Assembly (NCBI GenBank): GCA_016793115.1
Contig: JAEUIN010000052.1
Coordinates: 26,445 to 90,444, forward strand
Direction: 5' to 3'
DNA length: 64,000 nucleotides
Source of the DNA: Planctomycetaceae bacterium
GTDB lineage: Bacteria; Planctomycetota; Planctomycetia; Pirellulales; PNKZ01
Shown here: positions 17,328 through 25,990 of the stretch, piece after piece
Numbering within the stretch: the stretch's first letter is position 1
Layout: every line of letters begins with the position of its first letter
Position numbers and translations under genes: made by a program
The notes under the pieces: generated by a model
Seen by the model: only the letters and a program-made list of their open reading frames with translations
What the model was told of the DNA's origin: nothing
Database searches by the model: none

Positions 17328-18104
17328 TTAGAGTTTGATGTGCCAATCGCGCATTTTGGCTAAGTATTGGTGCTTCGTCAGATCGAAGTCGAGCGGCGTC
17401 ACCGTGACGAATCCCTTCGCCAATTCCGAGCAGTCGGTTTCGATCTGTCCCGGCCGCGGCGGCGGATCGTTGGTCGCCCAGTAATAGGGCCGACCGCGGG
17501 GGTCGATTCGCTTTTCGTAAGACTCGCCGTAGCGATCCAAACCCATCGGCACGACCTTCGCCGCGCTCGTCGTCGAATCGCCGGGCTCTTGGGCGACCGC
17601 GGCGCTCGGAATATTCACGTTGTAAAGCTGCGGCTCCGGCCCTTTTTGGGCCAGGAGTTGTTCGATGACGCGGCGCGCGAGCGAGGCCGCGCGGGCGAAT
17701 TCGGCGTGTTCATTGTATTCCAGGCTGACCGCGATGCTCGTGAGTCCGAAGAACGCTCCTTCAATCGCGGCGGCGACCGTGCCGGAGTACAGCACGTTGA
17801 TTCCCGCATTCAGTCCGCCGTTGATCCCGCTCACGACCAAATCGGGCTTTTGCGGGCAGAATTCGAACAGACCGAGTTTCACGCAGTCGGCCGGACTCCC
17901 TTCCACGGCCCAACCGCGGAACTGATCGCCGACGTATTCTTTCCGCACGACGACCGGCGTAAGAAACGTCACCGAATGCCCCACTCCGCTCTGCTCGACG
18001 AGCGGCGCGACCAGCGTGACCTCGCCGATTTGCCTCAGCTCCTTCTCCAAAGCCCGAATTCCCGGGGCGTAGATACCGTCGTCGTTGGTGAGCAGGATGT
18101 TCAA
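17328..18104 (-). CDS. surE: 5'/3'-nucleotidase SurE
   Basis: A 258-residue metal-dependent nucleoside monophosphate phosphatase. The N-terminal LNILLTNDDGIYAPGI holds the metal-binding Asp pair, and VVSGINGGLNAGINVLYSGT is the second signature. It ends with the usual VTPLDFDLT region. The start is TTG at 18104, preceded by AAAGGA. That start fits the family length of about 250 residues, while the longer open frame adds an unrelated basic extension. It is divergent from guaA. Confidence 0.93.
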   Translation of the reverse strand: MNILLTNDDGIYAPGIRALEKELRQIGEVTLVAPLVEQSGVGHSVTFLTPVVVRKEYVGDQFRGWAVEGSPADCVKLGLFEFCPQKPDLVVSGINGGLNAGINVLYSGTVAAAIEGAFFGLTSIAVSLEYNEHAEFARAASLARRVIEQLLAQKGPEPQLYNVNIPSAAVAQEPGDSTTSAAKVVPMGLDRYGESYEKRIDPRGRPYYWATNDPPPRPGQIETDCSELAKGFVTVTPLDFDLTKHQYLAKMRDWHIKL

Positions 18105-18235
18105 GAGAGCCAATCCTTTGCGAGAGCGGAGTCCGTGCGAAACCTGCGAAAACCGGGCGGAATCTATGGTAGTTCCGCCGCTCGACTGCGCCAAACCGGC
18201 ACGTTGAGCCGCTAGCCCGCGGGGGCTGCGAGTTC

Positions 18236-18241
18236 TATAAT
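18236..18241 (+). promoter_or_regulatory. Candidate -10 element of guaA
   Basis: A perfect TATAAT lies 58 bases before the guaA start and just upstream of the leader hairpin. No convincing -35 hexamer is found at the right distance, so the element is supported only by its -10 and position. Confidence 0.35.
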
Positions 18242-18256
18242 CTCGGTTTCCAAAAT

Positions 18257-18281
18257 ACCCGCCGGTTATCCCCCGGCGGGT
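18257..18281 (+). promoter_or_regulatory. Leader hairpin before guaA
   Basis: A perfect nine-base stem (acccgccgg / ccggcgggt, loop of seven) is followed by the pyrimidine-rich tract tcttcgtttc. It ends 17 bases before the guaA start. It could be a weak terminator or attenuator, or simply an RNA structure that controls translation. The T tract is imperfect. Confidence 0.5.
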
Positions 18282-18298
18282 TCTTCGTTTCACGGAAG

Positions 18299-19891
18299 AT
18301 GGCTATGGCCGCAGGTACCGCGCAAGAAACTCCCGTCGCGTCTCGCTTGGTGGACGAAAAGGTCGTCGTTCTCGACTTCGGCTCGCAGTACGCGCAACTC
18401 ATCGCACGCCGCGTTCGCGAGCAGCAGGTTTACTGCGAAATCGTGCGCCACAACATCACGGCCGAGCGACTCCGCGAGATCAATCCGAAGGGGATCATTC
18501 TCTCCGGAGGACCGTCGAGCGTATACGAAGAAGGCGCGCCGAAGTGCGATCCGGAACTGTTCCGTCTCGGCATTCCCGTGCTCGGTATTTGCTACGGCAT
18601 GCAACTCGCCTGCGATTCGCTCGGCGGGAAAGTGCAGAGCGCCCCGGCCCGCGAATACGGCCGCGCGCAAATTCGCGTGACGAACTCCGCCAGCGAGTTG
18701 TTCGCCGGCATTCCGGCCGAGATGGAAGTTTGGATGAGCCACGGCGATCAGGTCGCCAAAGTGGCCGGCGATTTTGAGCCGCTCGCCGCGACGGGCACCT
18801 GCCCCATCGCCGCCGTTCGCCACGCCAAGCTGCCGATCTTCGGCTTGCAGTTCCATCCGGAAGTTACGCATACGCCGCTCGGCAAAACGATTCTCGGCAA
18901 CTTCCTCAAGCGCATCTGCGGTTGTGCCGGCAGTTGGAAAATCGCCGACTTCGCTGAAGAAACCATCGAGCGGCTCCGCAAACAAATCGGCGCGAAGCGC
19001 GTGATCTGCGGACTGTCCGGCGGCGTCGATTCGTCGGTCGTCGCGGCCTTGCTTTCGCGGGCCATCGGTTCGCAACTCTCGTGCATCCTCGTCGATAACG
19101 GCCTGCTTCGCAAAGACGAGGCCGCCGCGGTCATTCGCGAGTTCTCGGATCACTTCCGGACGGATCTGCACGTGGTTCGCGGCGAAGATCGCTTCCTCGC
19201 CAAACTGGCAGGCATCACCGATCCGCAAGAGAAACGCCGCCGCATCGGCCACACGTTCATTGATTGCTTCAGCGACGAAGCGGCGAAGATCAAAGACGCC
19301 GTTTTTCTCGCTCAAGGCACGCTCTATCCCGACGTCATCGAAAGCGGCGCCGCCGCCGACGGCCCGGCCGCGACGATCAAGCTCCATCACAACGTCGGCG
19401 GTCTGCCGGAAGATTTGCAGTTCCAGTTGATCGAACCGTTGCGGGATCTGTTCAAAGACGAGGTCCGAGCGCTCGGCCAGGAACTCGGCCTGCCGGAAGA
19501 CATCGTCTGGCGGCACCCGTTCCCCGGGCCGGGGCTCGCCGTCCGCTGCTTAGGCGAGATCACCAAGCCGCGGTTGGCCAAGTTGCGCGAGGCCGACGCC
19601 ATCGTCGTCGGCGAGATCAAAGCGGCGGGCCTCTATCGCGAAACGTCGCAGGCGTTCGCGGTGCTGTTGCCGGTGCAAAGCGTCGGCGTGATGGGGGATG
19701 CCCGCACGTATGAAGAGGCGATCGCCGTGCGGTGCGTGAACACCGAAGACTTCATGACGGCCGACTGGAGCCGCTTGCCCTACGACCTGCTCGCGAAGAT
19801 CTCGACGCGCATCATCAACGAAGTCAAAGGCGTGAACCGCGTCGTCTACGACATCAGCTCGAAGCCGCCCGCGACGATCGAGTGGGAATAG
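18299..19891 (+). CDS. guaA: GMP synthase (glutamine-hydrolysing)
   Basis: A 530-residue enzyme that aminates XMP to GMP. The N-terminal class I glutamine amidotransferase domain carries GICYGMQL (nucleophile Cys98) and QFHPEVTHT (His186, Glu188). The ATP pyrophosphatase domain begins with LSGGVDSS (239-246). The C-terminal dimerisation domain ends with the conserved [14 protein letters not shown]. Two ATG codons lie in frame (18299 and 18305). GGAAG directly precedes the first, so either may be used. Confidence 0.97.
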   Translation: MAMAAGTAQETPVASRLVDEKVVVLDFGSQYAQLIARRVREQQVYCEIVRHNITAERLREINPKGIILSGGPSSVYEEGAPKCDPELFRLGIPVLGICYGMQLACDSLGGKVQSAPAREYGRAQIRVTNSASELFAGIPAEMEVWMSHGDQVAKVAGDFEPLAATGTCPIAAVRHAKLPIFGLQFHPEVTHTPLGKTILGNFLKRICGCAGSWKIADFAEETIERLRKQIGAKRVICGLSGGVDSSVVAALLSRAIGSQLSCILVDNGLLRKDEAAAVIREFSDHFRTDLHVVRGEDRFLAKLAGITDPQEKRRRIGHTFIDCFSDEAAKIKDAVFLAQGTLYPDVIESGAAADGPAATIKLHHNVGGLPEDLQFQLIEPLRDLFKDEVRALGQELGLPEDIVWRHPFPGPGLAVRCLGEITKPRLAKLREADAIVVGEIKAAGLYRETSQAFAVLLPVQSVGVMGDARTYEEAIAVRCVNTEDFMTADWSRLPYDLLAKISTRIINEVKGVNRVVYDISSKPPATIEWE

Positions 19892-19991
19892 TTTGGTCGG
19901 GCGCTAGGCATCTAGCGACAAGACCGCGGCGGACGCGCCTGCGCCCCTGGGCATTCTTCGCCCGTTCGGCGGTCGGGCCGCAGGCTCGCGC

Positions 19992-19997
19992 TATAAT
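19992..19997 (+). promoter_or_regulatory. Candidate -10 element of the small basic protein gene
   Basis: TATAAT lies 38 bases before the start of the 55-residue basic protein. No good -35 is present at 16-18 bases. A six-base hairpin (cgctag gcat ctagcg, 19902-19917) follows guaA upstream. Confidence 0.3.
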
Positions 19998-20035
19998 CGT
20001 GCGAGGGCTGCGTTTCCGCTCGGGAGCCGGACGTC

Positions 20036-20203
20036 ATGGCGAAGAAAAAGTCGGCCAAGCAAAAGAATTCGCTCGTCGGCAACATCAACAATCGTAAGAA
20101 GGCCGGTAAAAGTCGTAGCAAGAAAAACTCGACGATCTCGCGGGAGGCGTACGCCGACATGCAAAGCGGCTGGGGCAAAAAGAAAAAACGCACGCGTCGA
20201 TGA
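20036..20203 (+). CDS. Small highly basic protein, planctomycete type
   Basis: A 55-residue protein, about 40 percent Lys/Arg, with GGGAG ten bases before its ATG and a likely TATAAT further up. The N-terminus MAKKKSAKQKNSLVGNINNR and the Lys/Arg-rich end suggest nucleic acid or ribosome binding. From memory, similar short proteins with a LVGNIN..KKAG core occur in planctomycetes, but I cannot confirm this by search. The absence of hydrophobic segments, and third-position bias in the Lys/Asn codons, support a real gene. It stands alone between guaA and the debranching enzyme gene. Confidence 0.65.
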   Translation: MAKKKSAKQKNSLVGNINNRKKAGKSRSKKNSTISREAYADMQSGWGKKKKRTRR

Positions 20204-21067
20204 TCGTGAACCGCCGCTACGCGGATGCGGCGACGGGCCGCCCGCGGCGGTCGAGGTCGAATGGGGGGTGCGCAGACGTCGGTGCGACCGGCCCGGTGCG
20301 AGACCTGAGCGACGACGGATTCTCCGATCGGCGCGCGGCAAAAGCTGCAGAATCATCGGAAAAAGAGACTGATTTGAACCCGGCCGACCGCGCACTCGAC
20401 TACTTCTCTCTAGAGTCTCCGATCGACTCCGATCGAGACTGCTACCGGGCTCCCCTGAACGCCAATGGGACTGCGATCCGGCGGATGCGGTCCGGAGAAG
20501 AAACGGCGGTTGTCAAGTTTTCCGATGGCGGGCTTCCGGACGGCCAAAAGGTCGTCGTGTGAATGAAACAAGGCGAGGCTCGCTACGCGATCGGGTGTCC
20601 CTGTCAGGTGCGGGGCGTCTTGCGAAGGCAGGACCGCGACCGTCGCACTTCAAGAAAAGCGCCGGCCGATCTTCGGACACTGCGAGCGCGGCCGTCGGTG
20701 TTCCACATTCGAAAGTTACACCGACCACGACAAATCGGCTTCGTCGCCGAGTGCTTTTCCCTCAAATTTCCCTTGCTTTCGCACTTTCGGGATAACGTGG
20801 AGACGATCGAAACGCCTCTCGCCGTTTCGGCAAACTTTTGGACCCCGGCGGTCGAAGATGATGGCCGAGCATTCTGAGGAACAGAATGGTTTCCACCCAC
20901 CGGCGGCCAGTCGGCCGTCGGCAAAGTCGTCAGGCTCGACACGATCAGCACGATCGAGCCGGACGGTAGGGAACAGACCGGAAGTACCGAATCCGCCGCC
21001 GCCACCGAGACCACGTGGTATGTTATTAGGTTCCGACACCTTTGACGGATTGGCCAATCTGCGTCCC
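20204..21067. other. Long gap with no supportable gene
   Basis: No reading frame here has convincing codon bias or recognisable motifs. The segment from about 20745 to 20800 is more A/T-rich and probably holds promoter elements for the downstream debranching enzyme gene, though I could not pick a matched -35/-10 pair. The last 210 bases (20858-21067) remain open in frame with that gene and may be an N-terminal extension. Confidence 0.5.
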
Positions 21068-23254
21068 ATGACGCTTTCGCATCCCCCGCTCCAATTCTCG
21101 CTTGGTTTGCCCTACGGGGCGATTCTCCAGGAGAACGGGGTCCAGTTCGTCGTCGTCAGCAAAAACGCCACCGCTATGCGGGTTTTGCTTTACGACCATG
21201 TCGACGATCGCGAACCGACCGACATCGTGCACCTGAATCCGGAACTCGACCGGTGGGGAGACGTTTGGAGCGTATTCGTGCCGGGCGTCGGCGCAGGCCA
21301 ACTGTATCACTTTCAATGCGACGGCCCCTTCGAACCGCAGCGCGGTCTGCGTTTCGACGGGAAGGCTCGACTCATCGATCCGTATTCTCGCGCCCTGGCG
21401 GGTAAGTTTTTGCCCTCCAACGACGGCGTCATCCGTCCGCCGAAGTGCGTCGTCGTCGACGACACCTTCGACTGGAAGGGGGACCGCCATCTTCGCCGCA
21501 ATCTCTCCGAGAGCGTGATCTACGAGATGCACGTGAAGGGGTTCACGGCGTCGAAGTCGAGCGGATCGAAGTACCCCGGAACCTATTTAGGCATCATCGA
21601 CAAGATTCCGTACCTCAAATCGCTGGGCGTCACCGCCGTCGAGCTGATGCCGGTTCACGATTTTCCGACCGAGGGCTGGTACGGCCAGACGCTCGAGCGC
21701 GTGAATTACTGGGGCTACGATCCGATGGCCTTTTTCGCGCCGCATCGCGGCTATGCGGCTTCGGCGGAACCGGGGGCGCAGTGCCGTGAGTTTAAGGAAA
21801 TGGTGCGACAATTACACCATCACGGCATCGAAGTCATCCTCGACGTCGTCTTTAACCACACGTGCGAAGGAAATGAGCACGGTCCGACGCTAAGCTTCAA
21901 AGGCCTGGAAAACGGCGTGTACTACATGCTCGCAGGCAACGGCGAGCACTACAAGAACTACTCAGGTTGCGGCAATACGGTGAACGGCAATCACCCGATC
22001 GTCCGTGAGATGATCTTCCATTGCCTGAGATATTGGGTTCACAACTACCACGTCGACGGCTTCCGCTTCGACTTGGCGTCGATATTGAGCCGCAATCGGA
22101 ACGGGGATCTCGTGCCCAATCCGCCGCTGGTCGAGCAGATCGCCGAAGATCCGCTCTTGGCGGATACGAAGATCATCGCGGAGGCCTGGGACGCGGCGGG
22201 CGCCTATCAAGTCGGGTCGTTCGCCAATCGCCGCTGGGCCGAGTGGAACGGACGCTATCGCGACGACATTCGTCGCTTTTGGCGCGGCGATCCCGGAACG
22301 CTGGGAGCGCTGGCGACTCGTTTGGCCGGTTCGAGCGATCTCTACGCTTCGAGCGGCCGACGTCCTTACCACAGCATCAACTTCGTCACTTCGCATGACG
22401 GTTTCACCGTCAACGATTTGGTCAGCTACAGCTACAAACACAACGAAGCCAACGGTGAAGAGAATCGCGACGGCGATAATCAGAATTACTCGGAGAACTT
22501 CGGTGTCGAAGGCCCGACGCGCCGCAAGGACGTGAACGCGATGCGCGGCCGACAGGTACGCAACTTCCTCACGACGCTTATGCTGAGCCAAGGCGTGCCG
22601 ATGCTTGTCGCGGGGGACGAAGTGCGCCGCACGCAACGCGGCAACAACAATGCCTATTGCCAAGACGGCCCCATTTCCTGGTTCGATTGGGCATTGGTCG
22701 ACAAGCATGCCGACCTCTTCCGCTTCGCGAAGTCGCTGATCGAATTCCGCAAGCAGCAACCGACCGTGCGGCGGGCCGATTTCGTCGTCGGCACCTCGAC
22801 GGGCGACGCCCCGCTGCCCGACGTCTGCTGGTTCGGGGCCGACGGCAACCCCCAAGAATGGAACGCGTTCGATCATAGTATGATCGCCGTCTGGGGGGCC
22901 TCTCCCTCCGCCCCTGATGCGAAGACGCCCGGTCGCCATGTGATGATGTTCATCCATGCCGGAACCCTCCCGCGCGAGTTCAAGGTTCCCCAGATCGCCC
23001 GCGGCGAGCAATGGCGGTTATTCGTTAACACCGCGGCCGAAGGCCCGTTCGACGTTTATCCGGAACTCGACGGGCCCCCACCGCCGGAAAGCGGCAAGGT
23101 GATCGTTCCTTCGAAGTCCATGCTGTGCTTCGTGTCCCCGCCCGTGTTTCGCTCTCCTCCGCCGAACTTGGCCGAACGCGCCAAGATCGAACGAGCGCCG
23201 CAGACCAAAGTGAGCACGGGTAAGTCCCCGAAATCCGATCGTCGCGGCGGCTGA
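21068..23254 (+). CDS. glgX: Glycogen-debranching enzyme (GlgX/TreX, GH13 isoamylase type)
   Basis: A 728-residue hydrolase of alpha-1,6 branches in glycogen. It begins with the conserved SLGLPYGAILQENGVQFVVV and a CBM48-like N-domain, followed by the catalytic barrel. DVVFNHT is region I. VDGFRFDLAS carries the nucleophile Asp (about residue 334), IAEAWDAAG the acid/base Glu (about 372), and FVTSHDGFT the stabilising Asp (about 442). The frame is open upstream to 20858, adding a Ser/Pro-rich stretch of 70 residues of weaker coding character. I therefore place the start at 21068, with 21020 and 20858 as alternatives. Confidence 0.92.
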   Translation: MTLSHPPLQFSLGLPYGAILQENGVQFVVVSKNATAMRVLLYDHVDDREPTDIVHLNPELDRWGDVWSVFVPGVGAGQLYHFQCDGPFEPQRGLRFDGKARLIDPYSRALAGKFLPSNDGVIRPPKCVVVDDTFDWKGDRHLRRNLSESVIYEMHVKGFTASKSSGSKYPGTYLGIIDKIPYLKSLGVTAVELMPVHDFPTEGWYGQTLERVNYWGYDPMAFFAPHRGYAASAEPGAQCREFKEMVRQLHHHGIEVILDVVFNHTCEGNEHGPTLSFKGLENGVYYMLAGNGEHYKNYSGCGNTVNGNHPIVREMIFHCLRYWVHNYHVDGFRFDLASILSRNRNGDLVPNPPLVEQIAEDPLLADTKIIAEAWDAAGAYQVGSFANRRWAEWNGRYRDDIRRFWRGDPGTLGALATRLAGSSDLYASSGRRPYHSINFVTSHDGFTVNDLVSYSYKHNEANGEENRDGDNQNYSENFGVEGPTRRKDVNAMRGRQVRNFLTTLMLSQGVPMLVAGDEVRRTQRGNNNAYCQDGPISWFDWALVDKHADLFRFAKSLIEFRKQQPTVRRADFVVGTSTGDAPLPDVCWFGADGNPQEWNAFDHSMIAVWGASPSAPDAKTPGRHVMMFIHAGTLPREFKVPQIARGEQWRLFVNTAAEGPFDVYPELDGPPPPESGKVIVPSKSMLCFVSPPVFRSPPPNLAERAKIERAPQTKVSTGKSPKSDRRGG

Positions 23255-23401
23255 CTTTGACGACCGCGCCGCTTGCGACCGGCGGCGGGGAGCCGCCTGA
23301 AATTGTCGCGAAGTCTTCGCCGAAGATAAGGAATGCGGATTCTTAATTCCGCGACGGCGGGCTTCGTTCGCCGCATGCGCGCTCGCAGCATGGAGGTTGC
23401 C

Positions 23402-23842
23402 GTGGATACGCGCCGATTGGCTTGCGCCGTCATGAGCTTTTTTTTTCTCGTTGCGTCCGGTGTCGCCGCCGAACCGATCGCTTGGCAAACCGATCCTGCG
23501 ACTGCGCTGAGCATCGCTCAGGACAAAAACCGTCCGGTTGTCGTCTTTCTCACATCGTCGCACTGTCCTTACTGCGTGAAGATGCGTCAGCAGACTTTCA
23601 CCGACGGCAAAGTCACGGCGGCGCTCAACGAAGACTTTGTGCCGTTGTATGTCGACCGTGGATCAAATCCGGAATTTGAGCGTAGTCTCGGCGCTCGGGT
23701 TTATCCGACCACCGTGGTATTGCGCGCCGACCGCACGGAGATCGGCCGGGTGACCGGTTTTGTCGCTCCCCAGGCGTTCCGCACCACGATCGAACAAACC
23801 GCTGCGAAATATGTCGCGGGACGCCCTACGACGTCGAAATAA
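23402..23842 (+). CDS. Exported thioredoxin-like protein
   Basis: A 146-residue protein with a signal peptide ending near ASGVAAEP and a thioredoxin fold. The redox motif is CPYC (Cys55 and Cys58) in TSSHCPYCVKMRQQTF, and the cis-Pro loop is VYPTTVVLRA. CPYC is more typical of glutaredoxins and of DsbD/SoxW-like periplasmic thioredoxins than of classic CGPC thioredoxin. I prefer GTG at 23402, five bases after GGAGG; in-frame ATGs lie at 23390 and 23375. It ends 44 bases from the convergent response regulator gene, with a short perfect palindrome (23870-23884) between them. Confidence 0.82.
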   Translation: MDTRRLACAVMSFFFLVASGVAAEPIAWQTDPATALSIAQDKNRPVVVFLTSSHCPYCVKMRQQTFTDGKVTAALNEDFVPLYVDRGSNPEFERSLGARVYPTTVVLRADRTEIGRVTGFVAPQAFRTTIEQTAAKYVAGRPTTSK

Positions 23843-23886
23843 TTGCCGGTGGGACGCCGAGTCGGTCGACGCGGCGACGCCGCGGC

Positions 23887-24519
23887 TCAAACGAGCCCGT
23901 TGCGAGCCGCCCAAACGGCGGCCTGAGTGCGATCCGTGGTTCCGGTTTTTCGCAACACGTGCTGCACGTGTTCCTTCACCGTTTCGGCGCTGATCCCCAA
24001 CTCTTTCGAGATCTGTTTGTTCGTAGCGCCGGTCGCAAGAATACGCAAGACTTCTTGTTCGCGACCGGTGAGCGGGGCATGTTCGCCGACGCCGTTACCG
24101 GCCGCCTTGACGAAGTTGGTAAGTCGCCGTTGATCGGTTCGGTCCCACAGCATTTCGCCTGCGGCCGCGCGACGGACCGCATCGAGCAACTTCTCGCGTT
24201 CGCTCGTCTTGTAGACATACCCGTTTGCTCCATCGGAGTAGGCTCGCGCTTCATGCGAGGGGTTGTCATGGGCGGAGAAAATCAAGACATTGACCGGCGG
24301 CGTTCTGTTGCGGAGCTCCTTCACCGCGTCCAAGCCGTCAGAATCACCTAGTCGGACGTCAAGCAGCACAAGATCAGGTGCAATGGTCGACATTTGATCT
24401 CGCAACGAGTCCAAAGATGTAGCTTCTCCGCACACATTGAACTCCCCGACGAGAAGGCTTCTCAAGCCGGTTCGAACCACCTCGTGGTCGTCTGCGATGA
24501 GAATCTGGATAGCCGACAT
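23887..24519 (-). CDS. NarL/FixJ-type response regulator
   Basis: A 210-residue two-component transcription regulator. The receiver domain has the acidic pair Asp10/Asp11, phosphoacceptor Asp54 in LVLLDVRLGDSDG, and conserved Lys104. The C-terminal LuxR-type helix-turn-helix (about 148-205) reads LTGREQEVLRILATGATNKQ then ISKELGISAETVKEHVQHVL. All key residues are present. No sensor kinase gene is adjacent, so the partner is unknown. Confidence 0.95.
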   Translation of the reverse strand: MSAIQILIADDHEVVRTGLRSLLVGEFNVCGEATSLDSLRDQMSTIAPDLVLLDVRLGDSDGLDAVKELRNRTPPVNVLIFSAHDNPSHEARAYSDGANGYVYKTSEREKLLDAVRRAAAGEMLWDRTDQRRLTNFVKAAGNGVGEHAPLTGREQEVLRILATGATNKQISKELGISAETVKEHVQHVLRKTGTTDRTQAAVWAARNGLV

Positions 24520-24550
24520 TTGCGATGGGAACTTTCAGGGACGGCCGCTA

Positions 24551-24579
24551 AGTATATGGGGGTATTGCCTCCCCCTGAA
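24551..24579 (-). promoter_or_regulatory. Candidate promoter of the response regulator gene
   Basis: On the minus strand TTCAGG (24579-24574) and TATACT (24556-24551) are 17 bases apart, and the predicted transcript start is about 25 bases before the gene. The inverted repeat ggtattg (24561-24567) / caatacc (24585-24591) overlaps the spacer and reaches past the -35, which makes it a possible operator. Confidence 0.45.
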
Positions 24580-24731
24580 TGAGCACAATACCATCCCAGA
24601 GGGTGGTCGTAAAGGCACGTTCGCTTGCTCGCCGAATACAAAGGCTGTGACTGAATTAACCGAGAAGGCTAGACTCCGGCGCCGGTCCGCTCCCTCAATG
24701 CCTCCGCCTCTTTTGGTTAGTCGATACTCGC

Positions 24732-25493
24732 ATGCCCGTGGTAGACCTTTGGTACGCCGACTATCTCACATTTGCAGCGGAAGACTCACTAGCTGCGCTG
24801 GCCGCGACGCTCGACGACGACGAGCGTACTCGGATGACGAGATTTCTCTTCGAACGCGATCGTCGAAGCTATGCGATTTCGCACGGCCTGCTGCGGATCA
24901 TTTTATCGGCCTACGCCGCCGTTGAGCCGAGCCTTTGGCGATATCGACACAACGACTATGGAAAGCCGGAGATCGCCGAACCGGCTCAGCACTGTGCCCT
25001 CCGATTCAATTTATCGCATACCCGCGGAGCGATGCTTTGCGGCGTAACGCGCGATGGCGAACTGGGCGTCGACGTTGAGGCGACCGCGCGCGACGCTTCT
25101 TGCGTGGAATTAGCCGATCGCTACTTTTCGCCGTCGGAAGTCGCCGACCTACGCCGCCTCCCAATCGACGCTCGGCGCGACCGGTTCTTTCGACTGTGGA
25201 CGCTCAAGGAAGCCTATATCAAGGCCCGAGGAATGGGGTTGGCGATTCCGCTCGATCAATTCTCGTACGCATTTTCCGACGGTGAGCCGACGCCTACGGT
25301 CAGGATTTCGTTTGCGCCGCCGCTCATTGACGACCCGCAGAACTGGCAATTCACAGAACGGCGGATGACGCCAAGCTTTCGGGCGGCCGCGGCGGTCGCG
25401 GCGTTCGACAGACGACCGGCGACATTTGTTTGGCGACGAATCAAGTCGGCGGTCCGGAACGGGGGCGGTGCGATCGACAGCGAAGAATTCTGA
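24732..25493 (+). CDS. 4'-phosphopantetheinyl transferase, Sfp type
   Basis: A 253-residue enzyme that moves the phosphopantetheine arm of CoA onto carrier proteins. The Sfp hallmarks are in order: NDYGKPEI (74-81), FNLSHTRGA (92-100), GVDVE with the Mg-binding Asp114/Glu116, and FRLWTLKEAYIKARGMGL (153-170). The length fits the Sfp class, not the shorter AcpS class, and implies action on a polyketide, peptide or fatty-acid carrier encoded elsewhere. No such gene is in the window. Confidence 0.9.
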   Translation: MPVVDLWYADYLTFAAEDSLAALAATLDDDERTRMTRFLFERDRRSYAISHGLLRIILSAYAAVEPSLWRYRHNDYGKPEIAEPAQHCALRFNLSHTRGAMLCGVTRDGELGVDVEATARDASCVELADRYFSPSEVADLRRLPIDARRDRFFRLWTLKEAYIKARGMGLAIPLDQFSYAFSDGEPTPTVRISFAPPLIDDPQNWQFTERRMTPSFRAAAAVAAFDRRPATFVWRRIKSAVRNGGGAIDSEEF

Positions 25494-25577
25494 ATTCTCT
25501 CGCGTTCGCCGAAGGGCCGTCGATGCAACGTAGGAGTTTGATTAATTGGAACGGTCGCCGTCGACTGCTCCGTAGAG

Positions 25578-25615
25578 CAAAAAGAAAAGGCCGCGCGAAG
25601 CGAACTTCGCGCGGC
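25578..25615 (-). terminator. Intrinsic terminator of the Flp-like pilin gene
   Basis: A perfect 11-base stem (gccgcgcgaag / cttcgcgcggc, 25590-25600 and 25605-25615) with a cgaa tetraloop. On the minus strand it is followed by TTTTCTTTTTGC. It lies 37 bases after the minus-strand pilin-like gene. Confidence 0.85.
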
Positions 25616-25651
25616 TTTGAGTGTTTGTCGATCGGTCGTGGTAAATCGTGC

Positions 25652-25990
25652 TTAGTTGCCTTCGGCGACCGCGTAGGCCGCGACGTTCACACATTTCGAT
25701 TCCTGACCATTGCCGTAGGGGTAGGCGTTGGCGTCGCAGAAGTCGGCCGCGTCGCCGAAGCTGCCGCCTCCGCTGAATGCGGCGTGGCCGGTCACGCCGC
25801 TATAGCTGTAAGATTGATTGACGTTGGCGAAGGCCTGCGCGACGTCGGCGAGTTCAGTGACGACCGAATCACGCACGCTCTTGAGGCCGACGATCATGCC
25901 GAGCACGAGCACCGTACCGACGAGCATGATTTCCGCCGAAACGACGGCACCGCAATCGTCCGTCCACAAACGAGCCAAAATAGTCTTCAT
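25652..25990 (-). CDS. Flp-like (type IVb) pilin-family small protein
   Basis: A 112-residue protein with a short leader MKTILARLWTDDCG followed by AVVSAEIMLVGTVLVLGMIV, a hydrophobic helix with a Glu near its start like Flp pilins. The exported part is rich in Gly, Ser, Tyr and Ala and has two Cys (DAADFCDAN and ESKCVNV) that could form a disulfide. It has its own terminator and no tad genes nearby. The Flp assignment rests on the N-terminal pattern only. Confidence 0.65.
   Translation of the reverse strand: MKTILARLWTDDCGAVVSAEIMLVGTVLVLGMIVGLKSVRDSVVTELADVAQAFANVNQSYSYSGVTGHAAFSGGGSFGDAADFCDANAYPYGNGQESKCVNVAAYAVAEGN

Noticed and set aside
18290..19516. Minus-strand open frame opposite guaA (408 codons)
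   Set aside because: Same antisense shadow effect; guaA on the other strand has every catalytic motif.
20200..20562. Plus-strand frame of 120 codons after the small basic protein
   Set aside because: No ribosome site, no recognisable pattern and mixed codon bias. I treat the region as non-coding.
23870..23884. Palindrome cgcggcgacgccgcg between convergent genes as a terminator
   Set aside because: The stem is perfect, but neither side has a T run, and such palindromes are expected by chance at this GC content.
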